DNA of 14,300 nt, taken from the NCBI GenBank assembly GCA_049509915.1, contig JBEKZL010000256.1:1-14300 (forward strand), written 5' to 3'. Position 1 is the stretch's first letter. Every line of letters begins with the position of its first letter. The position numbers and the translations under genes were made by a program. The notes under the pieces are model-generated. The model was not told the origin of the DNA. It searched no databases and saw nothing but the letters and a program-made list of their open reading frames with translations. Origin of the DNA: JBEKYD01 sp049509915. Its GTDB lineage: Bacteria > Acidobacteriota > Terriglobia > Bryobacterales > Bryobacteraceae. Below are positions 1-9,193 of the stretch, piece after piece.

Positions 1-41
1 CCAGGCAGTGAAGGGAGGCATGGCACGAGTGCGCCGATCCC

Positions 42-86
42 AAGGCCTTCCATTTTCCTACCTCAAACACGCAGGCCTTTCTTTTT
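42..86 (+). terminator. possible intrinsic terminator of an upstream gene
   Basis: Seven bases at 42-48 (AAGGCCT) are the exact reverse complement of 73-79 (AGGCCTT). The downstream arm runs into TCTTTTT, ending at 86. This has the form of a rho-independent terminator, but the 24-base loop is long and the stem short. The gene it would serve lies outside the window; a plus-strand frame that closes with TGA at 86-88 could be its tail but is not recognisable. Confidence 0.3.
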
Positions 87-345
87 GATCATTTTGTCAC
101 TGTATTATGCGAAATTCCGTAAGACTGGTATTAAATGCTCCCTTTCGGAGAATTGCCCGGAATTCCTGGGCACAATAAAAGAAAGCCCGCACCGGGATTG
201 TCACTTATGTCCCGCGCCAAGTCAGTGTTTTCCGCCAAAGGGCCCGCGGGCGAATCGCCTCATGTCGCACACTCCCAGCAATCCCCGTCCGAAAAAACGA
301 CTGGCTGAGCGTCGGCGGGGGAGCGTACGCACACGGCTTACAATA
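87..345. other. non-coding stretch upstream of tilS
   Basis: No convincing gene is seen here. The tilS reading frame is open through this stretch back to base 1, but the translated residues do not resemble TilS and look like chance coding. Visible structure: TGCCC at 154-158 pairs with GGGCA at 168-172 around an EcoRI-like GGAATTCC core, and GCCCGCGGGC at 242-251 is a perfect 10-base palindrome. A TACAAT hexamer at 339-344 may be the -10 element of tilS; no matching -35 element is visible 16-18 bases upstream. No tRNA or other RNA gene was recognised. Confidence 0.4.
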
Positions 346-1788
346 GTGTTTGCTTTGCTGAAACGCATTTGGCGCACGATCGAGCGCTACCGGATGTTTC
401 GATCGGGACAGAAGGTGGGCGTTGCGGTTTCGGGCGGGGCCGATTCGGTGGGCCTGGCGGCGGTACTGCGCGAACTGGGGCATCGCTTAGGGCTAGGGTT
501 GAGTGTTTTGCATCTGGACCACGGGTTGCGTGGCGAGGAATCGTGCGGGGACGCTGAGTTTGTGCGCGCGCTGGCCGCTTCCTGGGGTCTTCCCGTCGTC
601 GTTCAGACGGCACGAATGCCGGCGGATGGAAACCTGGAGGAAGCCGCTCGAAAAGCACGCCTGGGGTTTTTTCGCCAGCAGATGGCCAGCGGCGCGGTGG
701 ACCGGGTGGCGCTTGGCCATACCCGCTCCGACCAGGCCGAGACGGTGCTGTTCCGGTTTCTGCGCGGGGCCGGATCGGCCGGCATGGCCGCTATCCGGCC
801 GGTCACTGCTAGCGGCCTTGTGCGCCCATTGATCGACGTGGAGCGAAGCGAGATCAGGGCTTGGCTGCGGGATCGCGGCATCGGCTGGCGCGAGGATTCG
901 AGCAATCGGGACCCGGCCTTTGCCCGCAACCGCATCCGCCACCAGCTCCTGCCGCAGCTTGCGGCCGATTGGAATCCAGCGCTGGAAGCCACCTTGGCGC
1001 GCACGGCCGATTGGGCACTGGCCGAAGAAGGCTACTGGCGAGTTGAAATCGGCCGGCTGGCGGAAGCGCTGTTCACCCGCCGCGGCGCTGCCATCGTGGT
1101 CGGAGCCGATCGCTTGGCCGGATTGCCGCTGGCAGTCGCCCGGCGGTTGGTGCGGCGCGCGCTGGAAGAGGTGAAGGGCGATTTGCGCGGAATCGGTTTC
1201 GACCACATACAGGCGATGTTGGATTTAGCCGGCGCTTCCCAAGGCCACGGACGGGTGCAGGCACCCGGGCTCGAGGCAATGCGCTCGCTCGATTGGTTGC
1301 GCTTTGCGCCCAGTCGCGCCGTGCGGCCCGCCTACCGGCTGGCGGTTTCCGTGCCTCCGTGTGTGGTCCGGCCCGGAGGGGACTTTGTGATTTGCCTGGA
1401 ACTGGCTGAAAACAGGGGAACTTTTGGCAATGGCGATTGCGTATATAATGTAAGAATGAACTGCCTGGACTGGCATTCGGTGTCCGGTCCGCTGGAGCTG
1501 CGAAGCTGGTTGCCAGGCGACCGTTATCATCCCGCGGGGCGTTCCGGCGAAGAGAAGTTAAAAACCCTCTTTGAAAGAGACCGAATTCCGGTGTGGGAGC
1601 GCTGGGATTGGCCTGTGCTCGTCACGGGTTCCACGATCCTGTGGACGCGCCGCTTCGGTTCGTCAATGGCGGCCGCGGCGAGTAGGACTAGCCAAATGGT
1701 ACTGCGCATCCGGGAAATTGCGCCGGACGATGCAGAGCGGGAATCGGGACTCCAGCGTCGTGCGTCTAATTGTATTGGGGCCGAGTAG
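346..1788 (+). CDS. tilS: tRNA(Ile)-lysidine synthase TilS
   Basis: This cytoplasmic enzyme uses ATP and lysine to modify C34 of the tRNA-Ile with CAU anticodon, so that it reads AUA and is charged with isoleucine. Counting from GTG at 346 (480 residues), the PP-loop ATP-pyrophosphatase motif SGGADS is at 29-34, HLDHGLRG at 56-63, the family stretch starting HTRSDQAETV at 125-141, and DSSNRD followed by an RNRIRH segment at 184-199. A TilS C-terminal domain follows at about 382-456 (LRSWLPGDR, then KLKTLFERDRIP). Length and domain order are normal. The start is uncertain: the frame is open upstream to base 1, but TilS similarity begins only near TIERYRMF (residues 11-18). GTG 346 and TTG 355 both fit, and neither has a clear Shine-Dalgarno site. 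The gene is followed nine bases later by ftsH, a neighbour pair seen in many bacteria. Confidence 0.95.
   Translation: MFALLKRIWRTIERYRMFRSGQKVGVAVSGGADSVGLAAVLRELGHRLGLGLSVLHLDHGLRGEESCGDAEFVRALAASWGLPVVVQTARMPADGNLEEAARKARLGFFRQQMASGAVDRVALGHTRSDQAETVLFRFLRGAGSAGMAAIRPVTASGLVRPLIDVERSEIRAWLRDRGIGWREDSSNRDPAFARNRIRHQLLPQLAADWNPALEATLARTADWALAEEGYWRVEIGRLAEALFTRRGAAIVVGADRLAGLPLAVARRLVRRALEEVKGDLRGIGFDHIQAMLDLAGASQGHGRVQAPGLEAMRSLDWLRFAPSRAVRPAYRLAVSVPPCVVRPGGDFVICLELAENRGTFGNGDCVYNVRMNCLDWHSVSGPLELRSWLPGDRYHPAGRSGEEKLKTLFERDRIPVWERWDWPVLVTGSTILWTRRFGSSMAAAASRTSQMVLRIREIAPDDAERESGLQRRASNCIGAE
1444..1449 (+). promoter_or_regulatory. possible internal -10 element (TATAAT) inside tilS
   Basis: A perfect TATAAT lies inside tilS, about 350 bases before ftsH, in an AT-rich pocket unusual for this GC-rich gene. 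The best -35-like hexamer, TTGGCA at 1424-1429, leaves only a 14-base spacer, which is too short for a normal sigma-70 promoter. It may allow ftsH to be expressed independently of tilS, or may be chance. Confidence 0.2.
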
Positions 1789-1797
1789 GGAGGTTTC

Positions 1798-3710
<1,913 letters not shown>

Positions 3711-3711
<1 letters not shown>

Positions 3712-4356
3712 TGCGCGGTGCAATCGCGGGAGTCGTCCCGGCTTATCCGGTCTACCTGTTCGACGTGGATGGCACGCTGCTCGATTCCGCCGCCGATATT
3801 TGCGGCGCCATCGCTCAGGTGCTGGAACAGAACGGCGCCCCGCCGCAACCTTTTGAATTTCTGAAAAGCTTCGTACCTCAATGAGCTGTTCGGCGACGTA
3901 TTTCGGGATGCCGGCCCGGAGCGGCTTGAAGCTCTGCTGCAGGAGTACCGGACCATCTACTGGGGGCGCGGCCACGCCGCGACAACCGTGTTTCCCGGCG
4001 TGGCCGAGGCGCTCGGGTCCCTCGGCGGCCGTAAATCGACGGCCACCACCAAAGGCACGCCCACTACCCGCCTCGTGCTGGAGAAATTCGGCCTGATCCG
4101 CCACTTCGATCACGTCCAGGGCACCGACGGATTCCCTTCGAAACCCGCGCCCGACGTCATTCAAGCCGCCCTCGCCGCCCTCGGAGCGAAGCCGGAGGAG
4201 TGCCTGATGGTGGGCGATTCGGCGGCCGACATGGCAGCCGGCCGCGCCGCGGGCGTAAAGACCTGCGCCGTTCTCTACGGCTACGGGCAGCCCGAGGCCA
4301 TGGCCCGTTTCGAACCCGACTACTGGATCGAAGACCTGCGCGCACTGGCGGGGTAA
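3711..4356 (+). pseudogene. frameshifted HAD-superfamily phosphatase (phosphoglycolate phosphatase-like)
   Basis: The ATG at 3711 shares one base with the ftsH stop (TGATG), a translational-coupling layout. The first frame gives 57 residues containing HAD motif I (LFDVDGTLLDS) and ends at TGA 3882-3884 just after FEFLKSF. The next frame, joinable from TAC 3874, continues with YLNELFGDVF and runs to TAA 4354-4356. It carries motif II (STATTKGT), the motif III lysine (SKPAPDV) and motif IV (MVGDSAADM). The two halves together make one complete HAD hydrolase of about 214 residues, so one lesion splits an otherwise intact gene. The shift equals a net loss of 2 bases modulo 3; a missing GR-like residue pair before YLNEL would fit about 8 lost bases, but that is inference. 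The rest of the second half shows no decay, so the break is recent or a sequence error. The substrate cannot be set from sequence; Gph-like is the family guess. Confidence 0.82.
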
Positions 4357-4448
4357 CGAAGACGAGCGCACCTACGAATCGAAAGCGGTTGGCTACGCCA
4401 CCTGCGCCCTTCTGACCTCATTCAATCCAAGGTTTGCGGAATCGCTGC

Positions 4449-4474
4449 GTCGAGCGGCGGTCGAGCGCGTCGAG
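4449..4474 (+). repeat. three GTCGAG repeats at about helical-turn spacing
   Basis: GTCGAG occurs at 4449-4454, 4460-4465 and 4469-4474, with starts 11 and 9 bases apart, just upstream of the receptor promoter. The first two copies extend to GTCGAGCG. They lie about 50-75 bases before the inferred transcription start, a place where activators often bind. They may be a regulator-binding array or low-complexity GC sequence. The rest of 4357-4448 shows nothing recognisable and no clear terminator. Confidence 0.25.
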
Positions 4475-4488
4475 TCGTCGGCCTCCTA

Positions 4489-4518
4489 TTGACATCCCCA
4501 TGTTTAGAATGACATAAT
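4489..4518 (+). promoter_or_regulatory. sigma-70-type promoter for the outer-membrane receptor
   Basis: A perfect -35 TTGACA at 4489-4494 is followed after 18 bases by CATAAT at 4513-4518, five of six bases of the -10 consensus. Transcription would start near 4525, giving a leader of about 45 bases. A short inverted repeat, CTCTA at 4519-4523 and TAGAG at 4534-4538, overlaps the expected start and could be an operator or small hairpin. Confidence 0.7.
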
Positions 4519-4569
4519 CTCTAGACTGCAATATAGAGTTTTTGGGTCTGAATTTCTAATGGAGGCTGT

Positions 4570-7500
4570 ATGGGCCGTCTCGCGTCATTTCTGTTCCTGA
4601 TCTCCGTGCTGGCATCCGCGTCGCTGTTCGGACAGGAAACCAGCGCCGGAATTACCGGGCGAGTCACCGATTCCACCGGCAGTGCCGTCGTCGCCGCTTC
4701 CGTGAAGGCCAAGGACCTGGACCGGGACACCGATTGGGCCACCTCGACCAACGAGGATGGGATTTTCGCCTTTCCGCGCATTCCCAACGGCAGATATTCG
4801 CTGACCGTGGAAGCCAAAGGCTTTAAGAGTTTCGTCAACCAATCGCTCACGCTGGAAATCAACCAGCGCGCGCGCATCGATGTCACGCTGGAAGTCGGCG
4901 CCCTCAGCGAAAGCATTGAGGTCACCGGCCAAGCCGCCCTGCTCCAGACCGACACCACCCAGGTCGGTTCCACGGTCGACACCATCCAGATCGACCATAC
5001 GCCGTTGATCAGCCGCAACCCGGTCGCCCTGTCGCTGCTCACCGCCGGCGTCACCAACCCCGATCCAACCAGCTTCAACAGCGGCCAGCGCGCCACCGGC
5101 GGCGGCCGTCCCTATGTCAATGGCAACCGCGAAGAAGCCAACAACTTCCTGCTGGATGGCGTGGATAACAACTTCACTTCCGACGACCTGGTTTCCTATC
5201 AGCCCAACACGGATGCGATCGAGGAGTTCAAACTGATCACCAACAACGCCTCCGCCGAATTCGGCAACTTCCAGGGCGGCATCGTCAACGTGGTGATCAA
5301 GTCCGGGACCAATCGTTTCCACGGCGATGTGTTCGAGTATTTCCGCAACGACAAGTTGAACGCCAACAACTGGGGCAACAACTGGAGCGGAGTGTCGCGT
5401 CCCGCGCTGCGCTGGAACCAGTTCGGTGGCGTGTTCGGAGGCCGTATCGTCAAGGATAAGCTGTTTTTCTTCCTCGACGAGCAAAGCCTGCGCAGAGACA
5501 CCCCGCCATCGGTTTCCTCCGCCACGCTGATGCCGATGGCTTGGCGCAGCGGCGACTTCTCCTCGCTGCTCGATACCACCCAAACCGGCAAGGCCCCCAT
5601 CCAGCTTTACAATCCTTATTCCCTGAACACCAGCACCGGCCTGCGCGCTGCCTTCCCGAACAATCAGATTCCCACCAGCATGCTGAATCCGGCGGCGTAC
5701 AAGCTGGTGAACGATGTGCAGTTCTATCCCGCGCCCCAGTATGCCCGCTTCACCACTCCCAACTTCTACTACGGTTCCTGGAGCCAGTTGTACGGGGATC
5801 AGGGCGACGTGAAGGTGGACTGGCGGCCGGAGGAAAAGGATTACATCACGACGCGGCTCTCCAAGGCCCGCCAGGATAATCCTGGCGTCAACACGATGCC
5901 GATTTTCTACGGCAGCTTCAATACCTCGCCGTTCGCGAATGGCGTTCTCAACTGGACCCGCACCATCAGCCCCAAGATCGTCAACGAAGCGCGCGTGGGC
6001 ATCAACTTCGTGACGCTCAATAGCGGCGGCGCGGATGAAGGCGCGGGAAACCTGGCGCAAACCGTGGGGATCAACAACGCCGGTACCGGGCTCCTGTACC
6101 TCGAGGGTTTCAATTATCTCACCGCCGTGGGAAGCGAGAACATCGGCACCCAGTCGGACTTCGCCAACACCACTTTCCATTACGCCGACAACCTGACCAT
6201 CATCCGCGGCCGCCACATGATGAAGATGGGCGGCCAGTTACTGCGCGAGCGGATGGACGTTTTCTATTCCGGCAATAACGGCCGCACCGGTTACATCAAC
6301 TTCACCGGCCGTTTCACCGCCCAGAACGCCACCAGCCCGTCGGGAACGCAACTCGGCGAGGTCGATTTCATGCTGGGCCTGCCCGACGATTACGGACGCG
6401 GCCTGCAATCCGGCACATGGGGCCAGCGCTCCAACGTCTGGGGCTTTTATTTCCAGGATGACTGGCGCGCGACCGACAGTTTGACCTTAAACCTCGGGGT
6501 GCGTTGGGAATACCGCTCGCCGTGGGTCGAGGTGGAAAATCGTCAGGCGAATTTCGGCCAAATAAGCGGCCAATTGGAACTGGCCGCGCCGCTGCCGTCC
6601 AATCTGGCCGCGCCTCCGGGCCCGGCGCCGCTGGTCGAAAGCGGAACTCCCGGCCTGTACAACTCCTACAAGAAGGATTTCCAGCCGCGCATCGGCTTCG
6701 CTTACACGCCGGATGTGCTGAACAAGAAACTGGTCCTCCGCGGCGCCTACACCATTTCCTCTTACCTGGAGGGAACCGGAACCAACCTGCGCACGCCGCT
6801 GAATCCTCCATTCGAGCAGGAGTTCGCGACCCTCTATAACACGCCGGCTTACACCCTGCCGGGCAGCACGCTCGACCAGGGCCTGTACGGCTTGAACCCG
6901 AAGAACCCCTATGCCGGCGCCACCATTCGTCTCTGGGATCCGAACGTCCGTCCGGCCGAGGTCCAGCAGTGGAACTTGTCGACGGATTTCCAGATACCCG
7001 GCAATAACGTTTTGACCGTCGGCTACGTCGGCCAGCACGGAACCCATCTCATGGTTGCCATGCCCTATCTGCAAAATATCGTCACGAATGGGGTGGTCAC
7101 GGAAGGCCCGTATCTTTCCGGCAATCCCGTCCTGCGCAGCGAGATCTCGCAGATTTCCGGCACCGCGTCCATCGGCAGGCAGGGGTACGATGCGCTCCAG
7201 TCCACTCTGCGCAAGCGCTTCGGCATGGGCCTGGAATACCAGCTCGCATTCACCTACTCGCACGGCATGTCGGATTCCATCGGTTATTATGGCGAGGGCG
7301 GCCAGGCGGGCAGCCAATCCGCGTACTGGCAGTATCTCTATTGCCAGTCCTGCGAAATGGGTCCGACGTACTTCGACAGTAAGTTCATGTTCGTCCCGTC
7401 TTTCACTTATCAGCTTCCCTTCGGCCGCAGCCGCCATTTCGGCTCGGCCTGGAGCAAGCCCGTGGACGCAGTGATCGGCGGCTGGCAGTTCGGCGGCATT

Positions 7501-7920
7501 TACACCGCTCACACCGGCTACCCGCTCACGATCAAATACAACCAGGATACTTCCGGCACCGGTCAGCGCAGCTACCGCGTCGATGTCGTCGGCACGCCGC
7601 AAGATCCCCACCAGATCGGACCGGGCCAGGAGTATCTGGATATCTCCCCCTACGCCGCGCCGCCCAAGGGAACTTATGGCAATATCGGCGTCGGCACCGA
7701 TCGCGGCCCCGGCATGAGCCGCTTCGATCTTTCCCTCAGCAAGCAGTTTCATCTCACCGAGGCGAGATTCTTCGAGCTGCGCGGCGAAGCCTTCAACCTA
7801 TTTAACACGCCCATCTTCGCGAGCCCGTATTCGCAGACCATCACGTCTTCTTTTTTCGGCCAGATCCGCAGCTCGTCGGGCGAGCGCAACATGCAGATCG
7901 TCGCTAAGTTCTATTTCTAG
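4570..7920 (+). CDS. TonB-dependent receptor-like outer-membrane protein with carboxypeptidase-regulatory-like domain
   Basis: This predicted outer-membrane beta-barrel belongs to the large TonB-receptor/Oar-like family expanded in Acidobacteriota; such proteins are thought to import glycans, peptides or chelates, but the substrate cannot be read from the sequence. The 1,116-residue product has a Sec signal peptide (about 1-22, hydrophobic FLFLISVLASASLF), then a carboxypeptidase-regulatory-like domain at about 25-110 (ITGRVTDSTGSAV; GFKSFV), a plug at about 115-245 (PYVNGNREEANNFLLDGVDN; IEEFKLITNNASAEFG; VNVVIKSGTN), and a barrel of about 870 residues. It ends KFYF, with the terminal aromatic residue expected for BAM-dependent insertion. 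The ATG has GGAGG at 4561-4565, four bases upstream. It has its own promoter and terminator, so it is monocistronic. The GntR gene downstream could be a regulator, but nothing shown here proves it. Confidence 0.93.
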   Translation: MGRLASFLFLISVLASASLFGQETSAGITGRVTDSTGSAVVAASVKAKDLDRDTDWATSTNEDGIFAFPRIPNGRYSLTVEAKGFKSFVNQSLTLEINQRARIDVTLEVGALSESIEVTGQAALLQTDTTQVGSTVDTIQIDHTPLISRNPVALSLLTAGVTNPDPTSFNSGQRATGGGRPYVNGNREEANNFLLDGVDNNFTSDDLVSYQPNTDAIEEFKLITNNASAEFGNFQGGIVNVVIKSGTNRFHGDVFEYFRNDKLNANNWGNNWSGVSRPALRWNQFGGVFGGRIVKDKLFFFLDEQSLRRDTPPSVSSATLMPMAWRSGDFSSLLDTTQTGKAPIQLYNPYSLNTSTGLRAAFPNNQIPTSMLNPAAYKLVNDVQFYPAPQYARFTTPNFYYGSWSQLYGDQGDVKVDWRPEEKDYITTRLSKARQDNPGVNTMPIFYGSFNTSPFANGVLNWTRTISPKIVNEARVGINFVTLNSGGADEGAGNLAQTVGINNAGTGLLYLEGFNYLTAVGSENIGTQSDFANTTFHYADNLTIIRGRHMMKMGGQLLRERMDVFYSGNNGRTGYINFTGRFTAQNATSPSGTQLGEVDFMLGLPDDYGRGLQSGTWGQRSNVWGFYFQDDWRATDSLTLNLGVRWEYRSPWVEVENRQANFGQISGQLELAAPLPSNLAAPPGPAPLVESGTPGLYNSYKKDFQPRIGFAYTPDVLNKKLVLRGAYTISSYLEGTGTNLRTPLNPPFEQEFATLYNTPAYTLPGSTLDQGLYGLNPKNPYAGATIRLWDPNVRPAEVQQWNLSTDFQIPGNNVLTVGYVGQHGTHLMVAMPYLQNIVTNGVVTEGPYLSGNPVLRSEISQISGTASIGRQGYDALQSTLRKRFGMGLEYQLAFTYSHGMSDSIGYYGEGGQAGSQSAYWQYLYCQSCEMGPTYFDSKFMFVPSFTYQLPFGRSRHFGSAWSKPVDAVIGGWQFGGIYTAHTGYPLTIKYNQDTSGTGQRSYRVDVVGTPQDPHQIGPGQEYLDISPYAAPPKGTYGNIGVGTDRGPGMSRFDLSLSKQFHLTEARFFELRGEAFNLFNTPIFASPYSQTITSSFFGQIRSSSGERNMQIVAKFYF

Positions 7921-7943
7921 TCGAGTTCGGTTTCTATCGGCAG

Positions 7944-7972
7944 CCGGCCTCCGCAAGGGGGCCGGTTTCTTT
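7944..7972 (+). terminator. rho-independent terminator after the receptor gene
   Basis: A 9-base-pair GC-rich stem (7944-7952 with 7957-7965, including one G-T pair) is closed by a GCAA tetraloop of the stable GNRA class at 7953-7956. It is followed by TTTCTTT to 7972. It begins 24 bases after the receptor stop codon and is the clearest terminator in the window. Confidence 0.88.
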
Positions 7973-8211
7973 CCGGCGTTTCGCGCCGGGGTCTCGCAGG
8001 GGTGGCATCGGCTCTTACAATTAAGCGATTGCATCGATCTCCACCAGGGAGTTGCTTGCCCGGAATACTGCCGGCGGCGGTGATCGTAGTTCGTACTGGC
8101 GGGTCCGCCCCGAACTTACCCAGAAATACCTCGTTCATTCCGGCATATTCAAGTCATTCGGAAAACACGCTGCATGTTCTGCAATCCATCAAGGAACAAC
8201 GGAAGAGATCC
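7973..8211. other. spacer between receptor terminator and gntR promoter
   Basis: No convincing gene is visible. A 63-72 codon plus-strand frame ends with TGA at 8218-8220 but has no ribosome-binding site and an undistinguished product. A TACAAT hexamer occurs at 8016-8021, like those before tilS and trpB2; if it is a -10 element its transcript would run toward gntR. Nothing else stands out. Confidence 0.35.
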
Positions 8212-8252
8212 TTGACTTGATGTAGAGAGTATGCAGATATAAGATCATCAAG
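8212..8252 (+). promoter_or_regulatory. gntR promoter with flanking inverted repeat (candidate autoregulatory operator)
   Basis: A -35-like TTGACT at 8212-8217 precedes an AT-rich -10 region, either GATATA at 8236-8241 (18-base spacer) or TATAAG at 8238-8243. A perfect 7-base inverted repeat, CTTGATG at 8216-8222 and CATCAAG at 8246-8252, brackets the -10 region and the expected transcription start. It ends three bases before the ATG. This is a natural place for GntR-family self-repression, although the 23-base gap between arms is larger than usual for one dimer. Confidence 0.45.
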
Positions 8253-8255
8253 ATT

Positions 8256-9050
8256 ATGGTGTCGATGAATCCGCTCGATAAGAGTTTGCCGGTGCCGCTC
8301 TATCACCAACTGGAGTGTGTTTTGCGGCAAGCCATCGAGAGCGGCGAGTACCAAGCCGGCCAGCAGCTCCCCAACGAGGACCAGTTGGCGGAGCGTTTCG
8401 CGGTCAGCAAGATCACCGTCCGGCAGGCCCTGCACGATCTGGCCAACCACGGTTACGTGCGGCGTGAGCAGGGCCGGGGCACTTTCGTAACGAAATTACG
8501 GCTAGACCAGGGGCCGCACGAACTATTGGGTTTCAACGAAGAAATGCGACGGCATCGCCTGGTGCCGGCCACGAAAGTTCTGAAGATCGACGTGATCCAC
8601 GCGGGCCCAGCGATTGCCGGGCCGCTCGAACTGGAGCCGCGGGCGGCCGTAGTGCGGCTGAAGCGCCTCCGCCTGGCCGACGGCGAGCCCATGGGCGTGC
8701 AGACCGCCCACATACCCAGCGCGTTGGCGCCTGGACTGGAATCGGAGGATTTTGAAAACCGCTCCCTATACGATCTCCTGCGCAGCCGCGGGCTTTGGTT
8801 GGCCCGCGCGCGGGAGACCCATTGCGCCAGCGTGGCGGACCGCGCGGCTGCCAGTCTGCTGCGGATTCCCGCCGGAGCGCCGGTATTCGCCGCCGAACGG
8901 ATCACCTTTCTGGCTAACGGCAAGCCCTTCGAACTCGTGAACAGCGTGATGCGCGGCGACCGTTACAGCATCGTGCTGGACCTGGCGGTGGATAGCGGCC
9001 GCCAGGACGTTCGCTACGCCGCCCGTGTGGCGCGCGGCACGGGCAAATAG
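8256..9050 (+). CDS. GntR-family transcriptional regulator, HutC/UTRA subfamily
   Basis: This 264-residue regulator has an N-terminal winged-helix GntR domain at about 14-79 (PLYHQLECVLRQAIESG; LPNEDQLAERFAVSKITVRQ; GRGTF at 74-77) and a C-terminal UTRA effector domain at about 97-242 (RSLYDLLRSRG; AAERITFLANGKPFELVNS). Family members are dimeric repressors released by small ligands such as amino sugars, histidine derivatives, fatty acids or nucleotides; the ligand is not identifiable here. ATG 8256, GTG 8259 and ATG 8265 are all possible starts and none has a Shine-Dalgarno site. ATG 8256 is 12 bases after the TATAAG hexamer, implying a very short leader. Its target could be itself, the receptor gene upstream or trpB2 downstream; only the self-site has visible support. 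Confidence 0.92.
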   Translation: MVSMNPLDKSLPVPLYHQLECVLRQAIESGEYQAGQQLPNEDQLAERFAVSKITVRQALHDLANHGYVRREQGRGTFVTKLRLDQGPHELLGFNEEMRRHRLVPATKVLKIDVIHAGPAIAGPLELEPRAAVVRLKRLRLADGEPMGVQTAHIPSALAPGLESEDFENRSLYDLLRSRGLWLARARETHCASVADRAAASLLRIPAGAPVFAAERITFLANGKPFELVNSVMRGDRYSIVLDLAVDSGRQDVRYAARVARGTGK

Positions 9051-9178
9051 AGCCTCTCAACTTCAGCCCTCTCGCGCGAGTGGCCGGCGTCTTAGGGCAG
9101 CCGCGTCGTGCCGTTGGTCTCCGGATTGCGTGCATTTGTTTCAACGCTGTCGCGCGAGAATCCCGGCATCCCCTGTAT

Positions 9179-9184
9179 TACAAT
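9179..9184 (+). promoter_or_regulatory. -10-like TACAAT immediately before trpB2
   Basis: TACAAT ends nine bases before the ATG at 9194, so a transcript from it would begin at or within a few bases of the start codon. There is no Shine-Dalgarno sequence and no recognisable -35 at the proper distance. In the same gap (9051-9193) the nonamer TCGCGCGAG occurs twice, at 9072-9080 and 9150-9158; the first copy sits in the palindrome CTCGCGCGAG. Confidence 0.4.
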
Positions 9185-9193
9185 GGGCCTTCC

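Noticed and set aside
1..345. N-terminal extension of TilS back to base 1 through the open frame.
   Set aside because: The residues do not resemble TilS, family similarity begins just before the PP-loop domain, and the region contains hairpins and a -10-like hexamer.
4585..6216. A 543-codon minus-strand frame opposite the receptor gene (and another at 6487-7752).
   Set aside because: Both lie wholly within the receptor gene, have low-complexity shadow composition and no motif or ribosome-binding site.
8002..8220. A 72-codon frame upstream of gntR.
   Set aside because: No ribosome-binding site or recognisable motif; it overlaps the likely gntR -35 element.
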